Shown here: piece after piece, positions 34,099 to 45,342 of the stretch
Layout: the number at the start of each line of letters is the position of its first letter
Position numbering within the stretch: position 1 is the first letter of the stretch
Source of the DNA: Hippopus hippopus
Taxonomy: Eukaryota; Mollusca; Bivalvia; Cardiida; Cardiidae
NCBI GenBank assembly: GCA_946811185.2
Contig: OX328107.1
Location: 9,327,565-9,391,564, forward strand
DNA: 64,000 nucleotides
Reading direction: 5' to 3'
Position numbers and translations under genes: made by a program
Notes under the pieces: generated by a model
The model's database searches: none
What the model was told of the DNA's origin: nothing
What the model saw: the letters and a program-made list of their open reading frames with translations, nothing else

Positions 34099-34578
34099 AG
34101 GCAAAACCATGTTGTCATGAGCACATAACTAACTTGCCAATTAATTTGTTGGCATAAGTTGAACTTCTGTTTTAAAGTGTACACAACTGACACGTTTCTC
34201 TACGCATGCACAGTGAAAGTGTAGTTACATGTGTTTCCGGATTTAAAAAAAAAAAACACAGTGCATTCGCGCGGCGACTTTTAAGTGTGTTCAACTTTTT
34301 GACTGGTGTGTTAAAACAGGATTAAATATGCCACTGAAACGCAATACGTACATTTTTCAGGGATTTGTTTGGTCAGAAGACGACACAACAACTCCCCCCT
34401 CCTCTCGGTTTTGATAGATCGAGTGAAAACTGCGAAGAACAAATGGAAGGTCATTCGGGAACCACCACGGTCAAGTAAGGGCGATTCGTCAGAACTGTAA
34501 ATCAGTTAACAATCATTCAAATTGCATTGTTTGATTTTGAAACATCTGTTATAGATCAAGATCTAGTTTGGAAAGGAA

Positions 34579-35070
34579 AAAACAGTGTTCCCACTCACGC
34601 AAATTATTGCGTGAATCACGTTACAGAATTGAAATTCACGTAACAAATTTTGGTTACACGCGAGACTCAAGGAAGAAAAAATCTTAAATAAAACAAGGCA
34701 TTATCCGCTTATCTTGTGTAAAATGCCAGGTTTTGAAGTTACTTGTTACCCTTATTGACAACTTTCAGTCAATACATGCGGAAATACTTAATATCCATAA
34801 ATTAACGGACATGAAAAATTGATCGGTCTAAAAAACGCGGAAACACATGACACAACAAAAGGTTCCTTTTGACATTGTCCGATCAGAGTCACTTCAGACT
34901 GTCTTTCCAGCTCTTCATTAGTCTTTAATGACTTTAAGCTGTAAATTTCCACAAATATCTTGATATAACAGACTTTTTTTGCTGCAAATCATCAATATGG
35001 ATTGCAACCATTATTGTCAGACCCTCAAATATGTGTACCCTTGAAATAAAAAGCTAGTGGGAACACTGAA
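34579..35070. mobile_element. hAT-type non-autonomous element with 8-bp target duplication
   Basis: Ends CAGTGTTCCCACTCACGC and GCTAGTGGGAACACTG are inverted. CAGTGTTCC is a typical hAT terminus. GAAAGGAA occurs exactly on each side (34571-34578 and 35071-35078), the 8-bp duplication expected of hAT elements, allowing for 2-4 extra A at the junctions. About 490 bp, with stops throughout. Confidence 0.75.
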
Positions 35071-35471
35071 GAAAGGAATGGCGTTTTTTTTTTTTTCAGT
35101 AGATCTGTCACACCCGTGCATGAAACCTAGGTATTTTTTTTTTAATGATTAAAGTTTTGTCATTTCCCCCCTTTTGCTAATTCCATCGGGGAGCTCCCCC
35201 TCTTGGCAGAAATCCTGGATGCAACACTGTATACCCCTCTCTACATTGTAGGGGGAGGGGGGGGGGGTGGGGTATTATTATGAATGTCTGTCGAACATGG
35301 CAGCAGTATTTGGAATCTAAAACAAATAACAAACCATCAATACTCCAGTACAAATATATTTAATCAACATAGCAATTGCACAGGACCCAGGTTGCTTTGT
35401 ACATCCATTGCAGACTTAACAGATTCACTCTTACACAATAAGAAAAAAAATAAAATGGTCTTACAAACAGA

Positions 35472-35659
35472 ATAAACTCTTTACCAAACGACAAAATTTT
35501 GGACCCAACCAAATCCAAAGCATTTGCAGATGATAAACCAAAGGTGTCTCAAATGGTTGAATTTGCTATCAAAAGGATAGATAACATTATGGGAAAAGGA
35601 GAAAATGCTGGTTACCAGCATTTTCTCCTTTTTCAAAATATTTTCAAAAGCCTTCTTTC
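35472..35659. mobile_element. TTAA-229 element, right end cut by the next copy
   Basis: Left end AAACTCTTTACCAAACGACA and a perfect hairpin. The right arm stops after CAAAAGCCTTCTTTC, where the following copy's TTAA begins. The tail that normally follows (CAGGGTCGT...GGTAAAGAG) is missing. Confidence 0.8.
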
Positions 35660-35888
35660 TTAACTCTTTAACAAACAACAAAATTTTAGACTGGTCCAAA
35701 TTGAAAGCACTTGCAGATGACAAAATAAACATAACTCAAAAATTGAAATTTGTTTCCAGCAGGTTAGAAAATACTGTGGGAAAAGGAGAAAATGCTGGTT
35801 ACCAGCATTTTCTCCTTTTCCCACAATGTTTTCAAAAGGCTTCTATTTCAGGGTCATAAAAACCAGGGATTGTTTGGCAAAGGGTTAA
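35660..35888. mobile_element. TTAA-229 element, complete
   Basis: TTAA at 35660-35663 and 35885-35888, exactly 229 bp. Hairpin perfect at its apex (GCTGGTTACCAGC). Confidence 0.9.
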
Positions 35889-36169
35889 GGTCATTTAAAC
35901 TCAGGATTGTGTTGTTTAAGGTTCAGGTAAGCCACGGGTAATTAGGAACTGCAAGTCCATTAAAAGTGCAACCTCAAGGATTTGATGCTATTTCAATCAG
36001 AAATTACATAAACTGAACCAAGCAACTTTTTTTGTTTTAGAATTACAACTTCAATTTAATAATAATTCTAATTTTACAACACAGAATACAAAGAGGTAAG
36101 GTATCACAACCTCTGCTCCCTTATGGTAATAATTTTATCAAAAAAAAAACCACAATAGAATAGTTACTT

Positions 36170-36811
36170 AAATAGAGAATCTTACATGAGTGTTTATGTA
36201 TTATCATTTTTATCAAACGAGTTGACTAAAATTGTATGACGCGATCCTTGGCGAGCGTCAAATACATTTTAGTCAACGAGTTTGATAAAGATGACAATAC
36301 ATAAACACGAATGTGAGATTCTATTTATCACATAAAACGAATGATAGACAGAAAACTACCTCGCATCATCACCTTTAGCCTCTATAGCGTTCACAGGTCC
36401 ATGTTTACACTTGTAGTTTGGTTTCAAATGTGTACATACACAAGTAGATAGTTCTTCGACATTTACACCGAAAGAAGAATTAAATAGTTTAAAGAGGGGT
36501 TAAATCCACCTATTTCCGCAATAAAATTGATTTTAAGAGACTTTCGCTCCATTTCTTGGTTTTTATCAAACATGAAAATCAAAAACTTTCCGTGCATAAT
36601 ACGTCTTAGCAACAGTGACGTCATTTTTTCCCCGAAACGGTGTGATAGTACAAATTCCCGCACAAACTGTGGTTGGTTTCTCTCGCTTCACGCGCTCATG
36701 ACTGAAAACTGATCAGAACCGGGACCCAAAAAACGATAATACACTAGTGTATTATCAAAAATAAGTCATGGGTTTAATACACTGCCGGAGGAGGTTTTAT
36801 GTGATAAAATG
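36170..36811. mobile_element. palindromic element with TTTATCACATAAAAC ends
   Basis: 36170-36325 is a long hairpin (AGAATCTTACATGAGTGTTT facing ACACGAATGTGAGATTCT, continuing through GTATTATCATTTTTATCAAA and its partner). It is joined to 36324-36811, bounded by TTTATCACATAAAAC and GTTTTATGTGATAAA. The closing motif matches the end of the repeats at 17.7 and 18.8 kb. A TGACGTCA lies at 36616. Confidence 0.55.
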
Positions 36812-36889
36812 AATTTTATATAAATTCAGGTGTTATAAGTAAGCAAAAGTAAAATTGCTTTATTTTCCTTATTTTTCATTAATTTTTAT

Positions 36890-37123
36890 TTAACTCTTCG
36901 CCAAAAGTAAAAATTTTAGACTCAACAAAAATTGAAAGAATTTGCAGACGCCAGATACAATGTAGTCTAGCTCAAAGGATGATTTCCGACATTTAAATTG
37001 TAGCAGGCATTGTTGGAAGAGGAGAAAAGGCTGGTTTTCAGCATTGTCTCCTTTTCCCACAGTGTTTTCAAAGGCTGCTTCCTTAGGGTCGTTAAAACAC
37101 TGGATTGTGCGGTAAATTGTTAA
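36890..37123. mobile_element. TTAA-229 element, diverged
   Basis: TTAA at 36890-36893 and 37120-37123 (234 bp). The hairpin apex is altered to GCTGGTTTTCAGC. First of three near-adjacent copies. Confidence 0.8.
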
Positions 37124-37139
37124 AGGGCGCCTAGTTTAT

Positions 37140-37368
37140 TTAACTCATTACCAAACGACAATATTTTAGGCTTGTCCAAATCGAAAGCGTTTGCAGACGA
37201 CAAAATAAAAGTGACTGAAAATTTGAAATTTGTTTTGTGAAGGGTAGAAAACATTGTGGGAAAAGGAGAAAATGCTGGTTACCAGCATTTTCTCCTTTTC
37301 CCACAATGTTTTCTAAAGGCTTCTTTCTCAGGGTCGTCAAAAGTAGGGATTGTGTGGTAATGGGTTAA
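37140..37368. mobile_element. TTAA-229 element, complete
   Basis: TTAA at 37140-37143 and 37365-37368, exactly 229 bp. The hairpin stem is perfect through ACATTGTGGGAAAAGGAG. Only 16 bp separate it from the preceding copy. Confidence 0.9.
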
Positions 37369-37402
37369 TACACTCAATGCAACCACTACAGCCTTTGTTT
37401 TC

Positions 37403-37632
37403 ACTCTTTAACAAACGACTAAATTTTAGACTTCTCAAAATTCAAAGTATCTGAGGACTACAAAGTAAATTTGTTTTAACAATTGAAATTTGTTTCTGGA
37501 AGGGTAGAAAACAATGTCGAAAAAGGAGAAAATGCTGGTTACCAGCATTTTCTCCTATTTACACCAAATCTTAAAATATATACCTTCTTCACCAAGGTTG
37601 TTAAACCTTGGGATTGTGTGGCAAACAATTAA
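37403..37632. mobile_element. TTAA-229 element
   Basis: Left end CTCTTTAACAAACGACTAAA, right end GTGTGGCAAACAATTAA. The outer stem is disrupted (TTTACACCAAATC on the right arm). Confidence 0.8.
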
Positions 37633-38485
37633 GTTTATATATATATTTCAATAGTTTGTTGGTTGTCTTCACTCAAGTATCTATAGCAACAGGTTTCTAT
37701 TGCAAAATGGTTCAAGAATTATTCTAACCCTTAGAGTGCCAAATGAACCTCATGGACATTGAGGGTCAAGAAATAAAACCCAAAGAAGCACACTTTCAAG
37801 GTTGTCATTGTCTATAGTGGTTCACCAAAGAGGACAGTGTATATATATTCAAGATCAGACTGTATGTTTTGTGCAGACAGATTCTGATCTAAACTGGCCG
37901 CAAAGGCATCTATAGTTGTGAAAAGTGCTTTTGGGATTATTATGAAAAGTTACATGACATCTAACATTGTCCCAGGAATTCTCAAAAATAAAATATAAAA
38001 CTCTGTAAGAGAATAAAAGAATTCATGAATAATACTCTGGCATACCTTGATTATTGATTGTTTGTATGGTGATTAGTTCTGTTTTCAACATTATTTTAGT
38101 TATATTGATGCAGCCAATACACCTATCCATGCTTTCCTGGATTTTCATTAACCACTACATGTACTTTGAACAATATTCTTCCCAAGCCACTAGCTGCTTT
38201 ACCACAAAACCATCTTCGAAACAATGATCTGCAGTGAGAGAGAAATGCATACTGTCGCAATAACTTTTATCAATCTTAAGAAAGGAATAGGCCAAGCTTG
38301 GGATTTGAACTAGCGCCGTAAAGAGCAGTGGACACTTGTTACCCCACAGTTTTTGTATTTGGAAATATCTTGGATTGTATTCAATGAAAAGTTCTTGATA
38401 CTTAGGTTCTAATGGTAAACTACAAGGTTCACATTCTTGTTGGTTTCAGCGTCATTCTAAATAAATTAGACTGGATCTCATTGGC
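37633..38485. other. no gene; one degraded hairpin
   Basis: AT-rich. A worn TTAA-GATC hairpin lies near 37826-37920 (GATCAGACTGTATGTTTTG, ATTCTGATCTAAACTGG). Confidence 0.4.
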
Positions 38486-38696
38486 TTAACTCGTTATCAA
38501 ACACCAAAACTATTTAGAAAGCAATTAAAGCCAACAAATTCGATTCCTCTGAAATGATGGATTTTTGTCTTTGAAAGGTAGAAAATGTGGGAAAAGGAGA
38601 AAATTCTAGTTACCAGTATTTTCTCTTTTTCCACGTTTTTAAAAGCCTTCTCTGTTTGGGTTGTTAAAACATGGTGTTGTGTGGTAAAAGGGTTAA
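38486..38696. mobile_element. TTAA-229 element with shortened stem
   Basis: TTAA at 38486-38489 and 38693-38696. Stem apex TTCTAGTTACCAGTA is imperfect. A hairpin right arm (AACAGCATTTTCTCCTTTTC) without its partner follows at about 38730-38770. Confidence 0.8.
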
Positions 38697-38982
38697 CAAC
38701 TATATTGAAAAGAGCTTAAAAAACTGTGCTGATAACAGCATTTTCTCCTTTTCCCATGATGTTTTCTTTCCATTCAACAGTAACTTCCATACTATTAGCT
38801 ACATTAAATTTGTTTCTTTGCAAATGTTTTCAAATTGAACTAAACTTAATTTTTAATGTCTGGTACAAGCTAGAAACTTTTTAAAACATACAAAAATAAT
38901 TTTTAGTCGATGAACCCTTTACCAAACAATCTGGACTTTTAATAACCATGGTACAAAAGGCTGTTGAAAACATTGCAAATGT

Positions 38983-39218
38983 TTAACTCTTTACCAAATG
39001 ACACCATTCTAGACTCATCCAAATTGAAAGCTTTTGGAGACGAAACAATAAAGGTGGCTCAAATGACAAAAATTACCAGTACTCTTGACAGGATAGAAAA
39101 CACTGTGTGAAAAGGAGAAAATGCTGGTTACCAGCATTTTCTCCTTTTCACACAATGTTTTCAAAAGGATTTCTTCTTCATGATTGTTAAAAGTCAGGAT
39201 TGTGTGGTAAAGGATTAA
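38983..39218. mobile_element. TTAA-229 element, complete
   Basis: TTAA at 38983-38986 and 39215-39218 (236 bp). The stem has a compensated change: GTGTGAAAAGG faces CCTTTTCACAC, both arms differing from the usual GTGGGAAAAGG/CCTTTTCCCAC. It is inserted next to a left-end fragment of another copy (38912-38982). Confidence 0.85.
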
Positions 39219-39356
39219 AATAGGGACCAGTCTAAAATTCTGTCGTTTAGTAGAGTTAACCAACCAGATTCTGATTTCTTTGTAAATTGGCAGACTGATA
39301 CAGGTAGGTTTTCCTCTTGAATATAAAGAAGACAATTCTTTTTTCTATATTCTTCT

Positions 39357-39358
<2 letters not shown>

Positions 39359-39386
<28 letters not shown>
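39359..39386 (+). repeat. (CA)n microsatellite
   Basis: About 14 CA units followed by a short TATATAT. Confidence 0.95.
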
Positions 39387-39393
<7 letters not shown>

Positions 39394-39439
39394 CATAATT
39401 ATGATGATTCTGTTTCATATTAAAAGAGAAAAAAAAACT

Positions 39440-39972
39440 GATAAAAACTAGAACTTGTTTTTCTACAAAAAAAAACAGATGTCTCCCTCCTTTTTGGTGT
39501 CAGAAGGATTGATATGTTACCAAGACAATTTCTAACTGAAATAATGGTCATTTTTCTCTAACGGTTTTCGAGTTATATAGGGGACACGAAATTGTACGTA
39601 AAATGAGTAAGGAAAATAATCAAAGGGAAATAACTCCAAAAATATACAAGCCAAAGTTATGGTTTTTGTGCATGACACTTCGTCTCATGGTGCTTTACAA
39701 ATGTGTGAAGATTTATCAAAATATCTTAAAAGGTTTGTGAAGGAAAATAATCAAAAGGAAATAACTTGAAAAATACACAAGCCAGAGTTATGGTTCTTGT
39801 GCATGACACTTCGTCTCATGGTGCTTTACAAATATGTTAAGTTTTATCAAAATATCTTAAAAGGTTTTTGAGTTAAAGAGCAGACACGATTTGTGATGGA
39901 CAGACAGACAGACAGACCCACGGGGAAAAACAGTATGTCTTCCGACCCTGACGGGGGGAGACATAATTCACC
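39440..39972 (+). mobile_element. tandem-core element with GTCTCCC ends
   Basis: GATGTCTCCCTCC near 39478 and GGGGGGAGACATAATTC near 39955 are inverted. Between them are two copies of a unit of about 131 bp (TGTGCATGACACTTCGTCTC at 39668 and 39799) and a (GACA)n tract at 39898-39917, before CGACCCTGACGGGG. The layout parallels the pearl-like elements. Confidence 0.6.
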
Positions 39973-41005
39973 TGTACTCAACAACCCCCCATCTTCCCCC
40001 CCCCCAAAAAAAACAAAAAAACTTTTAATGGTTTCTAAATGCCTGTTTAGAGCTGAAGTGCTGGAAATTAAAAGTGGAGAAAATATACAAAAGTAAGTCT
40101 TAAATATCATATTTTTCAGTCAGGATATGAAAGAATATTTACAGATTACAAAAAACTTCCTTCCCAATAAGATCTAGTAAATAAAACAGCAGTAAGTCAG
40201 CATTATTCCTAATCTAGCCAATGGGGGGGGGGGGGGGGATTCCTTTAAGTCATATTATCTCCCTTGCCAGGTAACCAATAACACATTGTACCTTTGTTTT
40301 TATCCTTGATTCTCTTGGGTATGTTGCAAAAAATATAATTTGATATATTTAAAAAAAAAAAAGGACTCCACAACATTTTAAAGAAAATTTTATTACCAAT
40401 CATCAGAGAAAAGTGTATAATCAATTTGTAAAACAATCTAATAAAATTTAGTTGAGATTTTATCTCAAAAACATATGTGTAATGTAAAAAAATCAAGGAT
40501 AAAAACCAAGTAATTCCCTTATCAGGACCAATGCAGTACTGAAGAGGAATCAAGGGAAATAACTGAAGAATCACCCTCATTATAAGCTTACCTAAAATCA
40601 CTTATGAAAGTGGTCTAAACTTTGAAAGATCACAGTAAGAAAATTAAAAATTTCTTTGTTTTTTTTTTAACTTTTTCATTTTAAAAATGCTTCTAAATGG
40701 GTAAATATTACACAAATTATGATTTGATGAAAGCAAACATTTTCTGACTCATAAAGCATTTCTTTTCTTATTTACATAATAAGTTTCTGCATCAAAAAAA
40801 AAACTGATGAAAATAAGAGAAAAGAGCATAAAGTAAGTAAAAACTTGCTGTGGAGAATATAAAACATTGACTGAGAGAAAAACACATTCTAAAATTTGAA
40901 ACATTATCAAAGGTGTTTATGGCAAAACTTATCAACTCTATCCTATGAAATGGATTCTTGTCCTGTCAACCTTCATTAAAACCTGCAAAGTGGTTATGCG
41001 TGACT
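39973..41005. other. no recognisable gene; poly-G run
   Basis: AT-rich. A run of 16 G at 40223-40238 and a poly-C/poly-A junction at 40000. A 118-codon minus frame (40245-40601) is rich in hydrophobic residues with no domain and high AT, so it is not called. Confidence 0.4.
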
Positions 41006-41183
41006 TTAACCCTTTACCACACAATGCCGAGTTATAACAACCCTGATAATAAGGGCTTTTGAAAACATTGTGGAAAGGAGAAAATTGTGGTAACCGGCAT
41101 TTTTTCCTTTTCCCAAAATGTTTCAAAAGGGCCTACTTCATAGGGTTATTAAAATCGAGGATTATTGGTGGAGGGATAATTAA
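41006..41183. mobile_element. TTAA-229 related element, fully symmetric short form
   Basis: TTAA at 41006-41009 and 41180-41183 (178 bp). Both sides resemble the family's flank with GGGTTGTTAAAACTCGG, so the element is a near-perfect palindrome over its whole length and lacks the usual CTTTCAATTTGGAC arm. Confidence 0.7.
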
Positions 41184-42659
41184 ATGGCATGTGGAAAAAA
41201 AAATGTGGACATGATGTAAATTGGAATAAAATGATTAATTTTTAATAAATCAGCGAGTTGTGGGTCATATTTTCAAAACTTCTTGGTTTGCAGTCACCAA
41301 GCTATCTGAAATTTGTTCTAATTCTTATTTCAAGACTAGCGATCTGATTTGCATACACATTCTTTTCTAATCCAATCAGATTGCCAGTTTAGCAATTTAG
41401 AATTATATCAATATGAATGACTAATGAATATGAGTCTGAAGCTAACAGTTTCATTTTAAGTCTGCATCATTCAAGAAAACAGTTAATAATTCAATATAAC
41501 TAACATGATAAAAATGATTAAAAATGTTACAAAGTCTACAAGTATCTATAAATTTTGTATGAGATAAATAAAAATATGTGCTATATCTATGAAAATATCT
41601 TATGGAAGATATGAAAAAAAAAAGAATTATCTCAGTAATAAAATATTAAATATGTTGGCCTTGAGATGAATCTGACCCATCAGGGGTGCTGTTGGCATGT
41701 TAAAAGGGCATATTAAGATCACATCAAACTTCAATAATGTTTTATCACTTAATTTTGTAGGGAAATGGTTTGCAACTTCAATAGATAGTGTTTCCAAATT
41801 TTGCCTATAATTTTATTTTGTCTACGGTATTACTTGAACAAATTGACACGAAACAAGTTACTCCTATTATAAGCTTGAATTACTGTCCAAACTTAACTTT
41901 GGCTATTGTCATCTGAATGCAGAATGATTTTCACCTCTTTAATAGATTTTTCATGTCATCAAAGTATACTTAAAATACCTGAAACAAGTTGGTTTTGTTG
42001 GTTTAAATTGGTAATACATGGCAGATGGCCAGTGATGTAAAATGCACTTTCTGTGCAGTCTGATCTTGATCCATGTCATCCACAAAATCTTCTTATTTTG
42101 ACTGTGGCATTGAAATAGTCAAACCCGACAATTACCGTTAATAGAATTACTGTACTGTCCGATTAAAAGCAATGATATAAATATTCACTCTCAAATTACT
42201 CTTTACATAGAGGTCAATTTCATGTCAATTTGTTTGAGCAATACTCAGTGTCAACAAAAATTTGAGTCCCATTGAGTTCCTTCCAAGTTTCATTTTTGCC
42301 TGCATAATTTATCAGTTATATCACAAAATCATGTGAAAAAAAAAGCATTTACTGAGAAATTTCTGAAAGTCATCTTCAGCTTCAGTAACACTAGGCAACA
42401 GTTGGTTCCTTTGATCAATGTACTGGGAATCAATGGATTACTTTATTGTGGGTAGCCACTCAAAAATTGCACCATCACTGATTTAAAAAGAACAACAATC
42501 ACACAGTCTTGGTTACATCACATTTAGTATGCTAAAGTCTATTAATGTTACTCACTTGCATTTCAAATAACCAACTCAAGTCAGAAGATGAGTCAGTAAG
42601 GGGGATTTGCGCAAAATAAGAGACTTAAGGTTTTTAGTGAGACCCAGCCCAGGTCTCAT
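41184..42659. other. no recognisable gene
   Basis: AT-rich. A worn TTAA-GATC fragment lies at about 42030-42085 (GCACTTTCTGTGCAGTCTGATCTTGATCC without its left arm). Confidence 0.4.
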
Positions 42660-43786
42660 AACAAGAGGGCCATTCGCCTTACAAGCTAACCCGAGCAAAG
42701 TCATCTAGGACTGATAAAGTTGAAAATTTCCTCGTGATGATGTAAACATATGAGAGTAAGTGACCTAATCTTTTTATCTTACATGACCCAGTTTAAAACT
42801 TTTTCAAAATGTTATCAAGCCAAACATTCTGATCAAATTTCACGACTCTCAGCTGAAAATATGGCCTCAAAAATGCACACAAGGTTTTTTCCTAAGATTT
42901 GTCCCAGTGACCTACATTTTGACTTGATGTGACCTAAATTTGAACTTGTCCCAGAAATTATCAGGACAAATGTTCTGACCAATTTTCATGAGTATTAGAC
43001 AAAAAATGTGGCCACTACAGAGCACAAAATGTTTTCAAAGATTTGCTTCCATAACCTATGTTTCAATGTGACGTGACCCACTTTCAATCCTGTCAAAGAT
43101 ATAATGAAGAAAAACATTTTGACCAACTTTCATTAGTATCACACTAAAAACAAGGCCTCTGGAATGCACTTTCTAAAATTTGTTCAAGTGACCTACTTTT
43201 TGACATGACATGACCTACTTTTAAACCTGTCCAAGATATCATAAAAACAAACATTCTGACCAACTTTTGTGAGTATCAGACTGTAAATGTGGCCAATGAA
43301 TTGCACAAAAGGTTTTTTTCAGGATTTGTCCAAGTGATCTACTCTATGACCTGAAGCGACCCACTTCCAAACCTGCCTATCATAAAGACAAACATCCTGA
43401 CCAAGTTTCATGAGTATCAGACTGAAATAGTGGCCCCTAAAATGCATGAGAGGATTTTTTTAGGATTTGTCCAAGTGACCTACTTTTTGATGTGACCTAC
43501 CCAATTTCAAACCTGTCACAGATATCAGAAAGACAAACATTCTGACCAAGTTTCAGGAGTATCAGACTACAAATGTGGACTCTGGAGTGCACATATTAAG
43601 GTTTTTCAAAGGTTTGTCTCAGTGACCTACTTTTTGACCTGACATGACCTGACATGCAATTTCGAAGTTGTATAAGATATCAAGACTGACATTCTGACCA
43701 AGATCAAGGAGTAATGGACTGAAAATGTTACCTCTAGAGTGCACACAGTTTCTCTAAAATTTGTCCCAGTGACCCACTTTAATGTA
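42660..43786 (+). mobile_element. pearl-like element, diverged 145-bp array
   Basis: Head AACAAGAGGGCCATTCGCC. The marker CAAACATTCTGACCAA recurs at about 42821, 42967, 43111, 43248, 43389, 43534 and 43686, spaced 137-152 bp. Monomers resemble those at 22290-23830 (CCTCTAGAGTGCACA, CAGTGACCTAC) but are far less alike to one another, so this array is older. The tail is not contiguous. Confidence 0.65.
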
Positions 43787-44016
43787 TGGTCTGCAAATTC
43801 TTTAAATTTTAAGGAGTTGCAAATTTTGTTCTTGGTAAAGAGTTAAATCTTCCTGCTTAAGCTGCTTTGGCGAACAGAGTTGATCAAGATCAGACTGCAG
43901 AGAATGTGCATTCCAGATCTACACTGTCATTTACTTTGATATATATTTCAGTCCGGATACCTATACTTCAACTGTTTTTCCAAACAGAAAAGGTCCATTT
44001 CATCAATTAAGTACTC
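43787..44016. other. fragments of TTAA-229 and TTAA-GATC elements
   Basis: 43787-43850 is a right arm (GTCTGCAAATTC...TTGGTAAAGAGTTAA). 43860-43940 is a worn hairpin (GATCAAGATCAGACTGCAG). Confidence 0.55.
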
Positions 44017-44245
44017 TTAATCCTTTACCAAACAATCCCTGGTTTTTACGACCCAGAGGAAGAAGCCTTCTGAAAACACTGTGGAAAAAGGAGAAAATGC
44101 TGGTAACCAGCATTTTCTCCTTTTCCCACAATGTTTTCTACTCTTCTAAAGTCAAGTTTCAATTTTTGAGTCACGTTTATTTTGTTGTCTGCAAATGCTT
44201 TCAGTTTGGATAAGTCTAAAATTTTGTCGTTTGGTAAAGAGTTAA
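44017..44245. mobile_element. TTAA-229 element, complete
   Basis: TTAA at 44017-44020 and 44242-44245, exactly 229 bp. Orientation opposite to the 12040 copy, with the CCCTGG side at left. The next copy starts 2 bp away. Confidence 0.9.
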
Positions 44246-44246
44246 G

Positions 44247-44477
44247 TTAAACCTTCACCAAACAATCATGAGTTTTAACCACCACGAGGGTGGGAGCTTT
44301 TTAAAATATGGTTGAAAGAGTAGAAAATGCTGGTAAGAAGCATTTTCTCCTTTTCTCACAATGTTTTCTACCCTATCAGAGAAAAATTCCATCATATGTT
44401 CCCCTTTTAAATTTTTGTCTGTAACTACTTTCAATCTGAACTAGTCTACATTTTAACAATATGTGGTAAAGAGCCAA
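44247..44477. mobile_element. TTAA-229 element, abutting copy
   Basis: Starts with TTAA at 44247-44250 and ends near ATGTGGTAAAGAGCC, where the second TTAA is lost. The hairpin apex is altered (TGCTGGTAAGAAGCA). Confidence 0.75.
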
Positions 44478-44519
44478 AAACTACAAATTTTATTGATGTA
44501 GCTGTACACAGGTCAAATC

Positions 44520-44680
44520 CTCCGTAGACAACAAATTTTCAGAGTTGTCAATATTGAAAACATTCAAGAAACATTGTGGGAAAAGGAGAGACTTTTGGTT
44601 ACTAGCATTTTTTCCTTTTCCCACAGTGTTATCTTTGTCTAGGTCATGAAAACGCATGATTGTTTGGTGAAAGTTTAATT
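44520..44680. mobile_element. TTAA-229 element, eroded
   Basis: Hairpin ACATTGTGGGAAAAGGAGAG facing TTTTTCCTTTTCCCACAGTG, and right end ATTGTTTGGTGAAAGTTTAA. The left end is lost. Confidence 0.65.
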
Positions 44681-44707
44681 AACTGTCTTCCAATTTACAT
44701 GATTCCC

Positions 44708-44823
44708 CTACACCCAGACGCCACTCTTGTTTTGCGCACCGTTGAGGACAGCCAGTGGTTTGTTGATAATTTTATTTCGTTTCAAATGTGGTGATTGACT
44801 TCCCTCCAGGACCTTGAGGACTG
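44708..44823 (-). CDS. candidate terminal exon of a minus-strand gene
   Basis: A GC-richer island in AT-rich DNA. On the minus strand a good acceptor (CAATTTCTTTACAG) precedes it. Read from 44823 with two bases completing a split codon, it gives 37 codons to TAG, containing VLKVLEGSQSPHLKRN and KPLAVLNGAQNKSGVWV. The coiled-coil exon at 63562 ends after the first base of a codon, so this frame fits if the two are joined directly. One base later in phase it gives SPQGPGGKSITTFETK and a stop, also protein-like. The acceptor is a CAGCAG tandem, so either CAG may be used, and intermediate exons may exist. AATAAA on the minus strand lies at 44493-44488. Not recognised as any family. Confidence 0.3.
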
Positions 44824-44849
44824 CTGTAAAGAAATTGAAAAAATAATCT

Positions 44850-45078
44850 TTAACCTTTTACCAAACAATACCAGGTTTTTATGCCCCTGAGAAAAAAGCC
44901 TTTTGAAAAAATTGTGGAAAAAGGAGAAAATGCTGGTAACCAGCATTTTCTCCTTTTCCCACACAGTTTTCTACCCTTCCCACTAGAAATTTTGACTTTT
45001 GAGTCACATTAATTTTGTCGTCTGCAAAGGCTTTCATTTTTGACAAGTTCAAAATTTTGTCGTTTGGTAAAGAGTTAA
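44850..45078. mobile_element. TTAA-229 element, complete
   Basis: TTAA at 44850-44853 and 45075-45078, exactly 229 bp. It starts 26 bp from the putative splice acceptor of the candidate exon. Confidence 0.9.
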
Positions 45079-45117
45079 TCTGTATTTATATGAACCCGAG
45101 GCCAGTCTCAGCTTCAT

Positions 45118-45342
45118 TTTTTACCAGACAAACAAAATTCTAGTCATGTCCAAACTCTAAGCAAATGCAAAGGACAAATTAACTGTGGCTCAAATGAAGG
45201 CACTTTTAAATGAATAGACTGAAAATAATTTAGGAACAGGACAAATGCTGGGTACCAGCATTTTCTGCCATTCCAACAAAGATTTTTTATAAGCCTGTCA
45301 CCTCAGGGATGTAAAAACTTCGCAATGATTGGCAGAGGTTAA
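45118..45342. mobile_element. TTAA-229 element, old
   Basis: Recognised by TTTACCAGACAAACAAAATT, a worn hairpin (AAATGCTGGGTACCAGCATTT intact at the apex only) and GATTGGCAGAGGTTAA. Confidence 0.65.

Noticed and set aside
40245..40601. 118-codon hydrophobic minus-strand frame
   Set aside because: Very AT-rich, no start context, no domain, no neighbouring exon signals.
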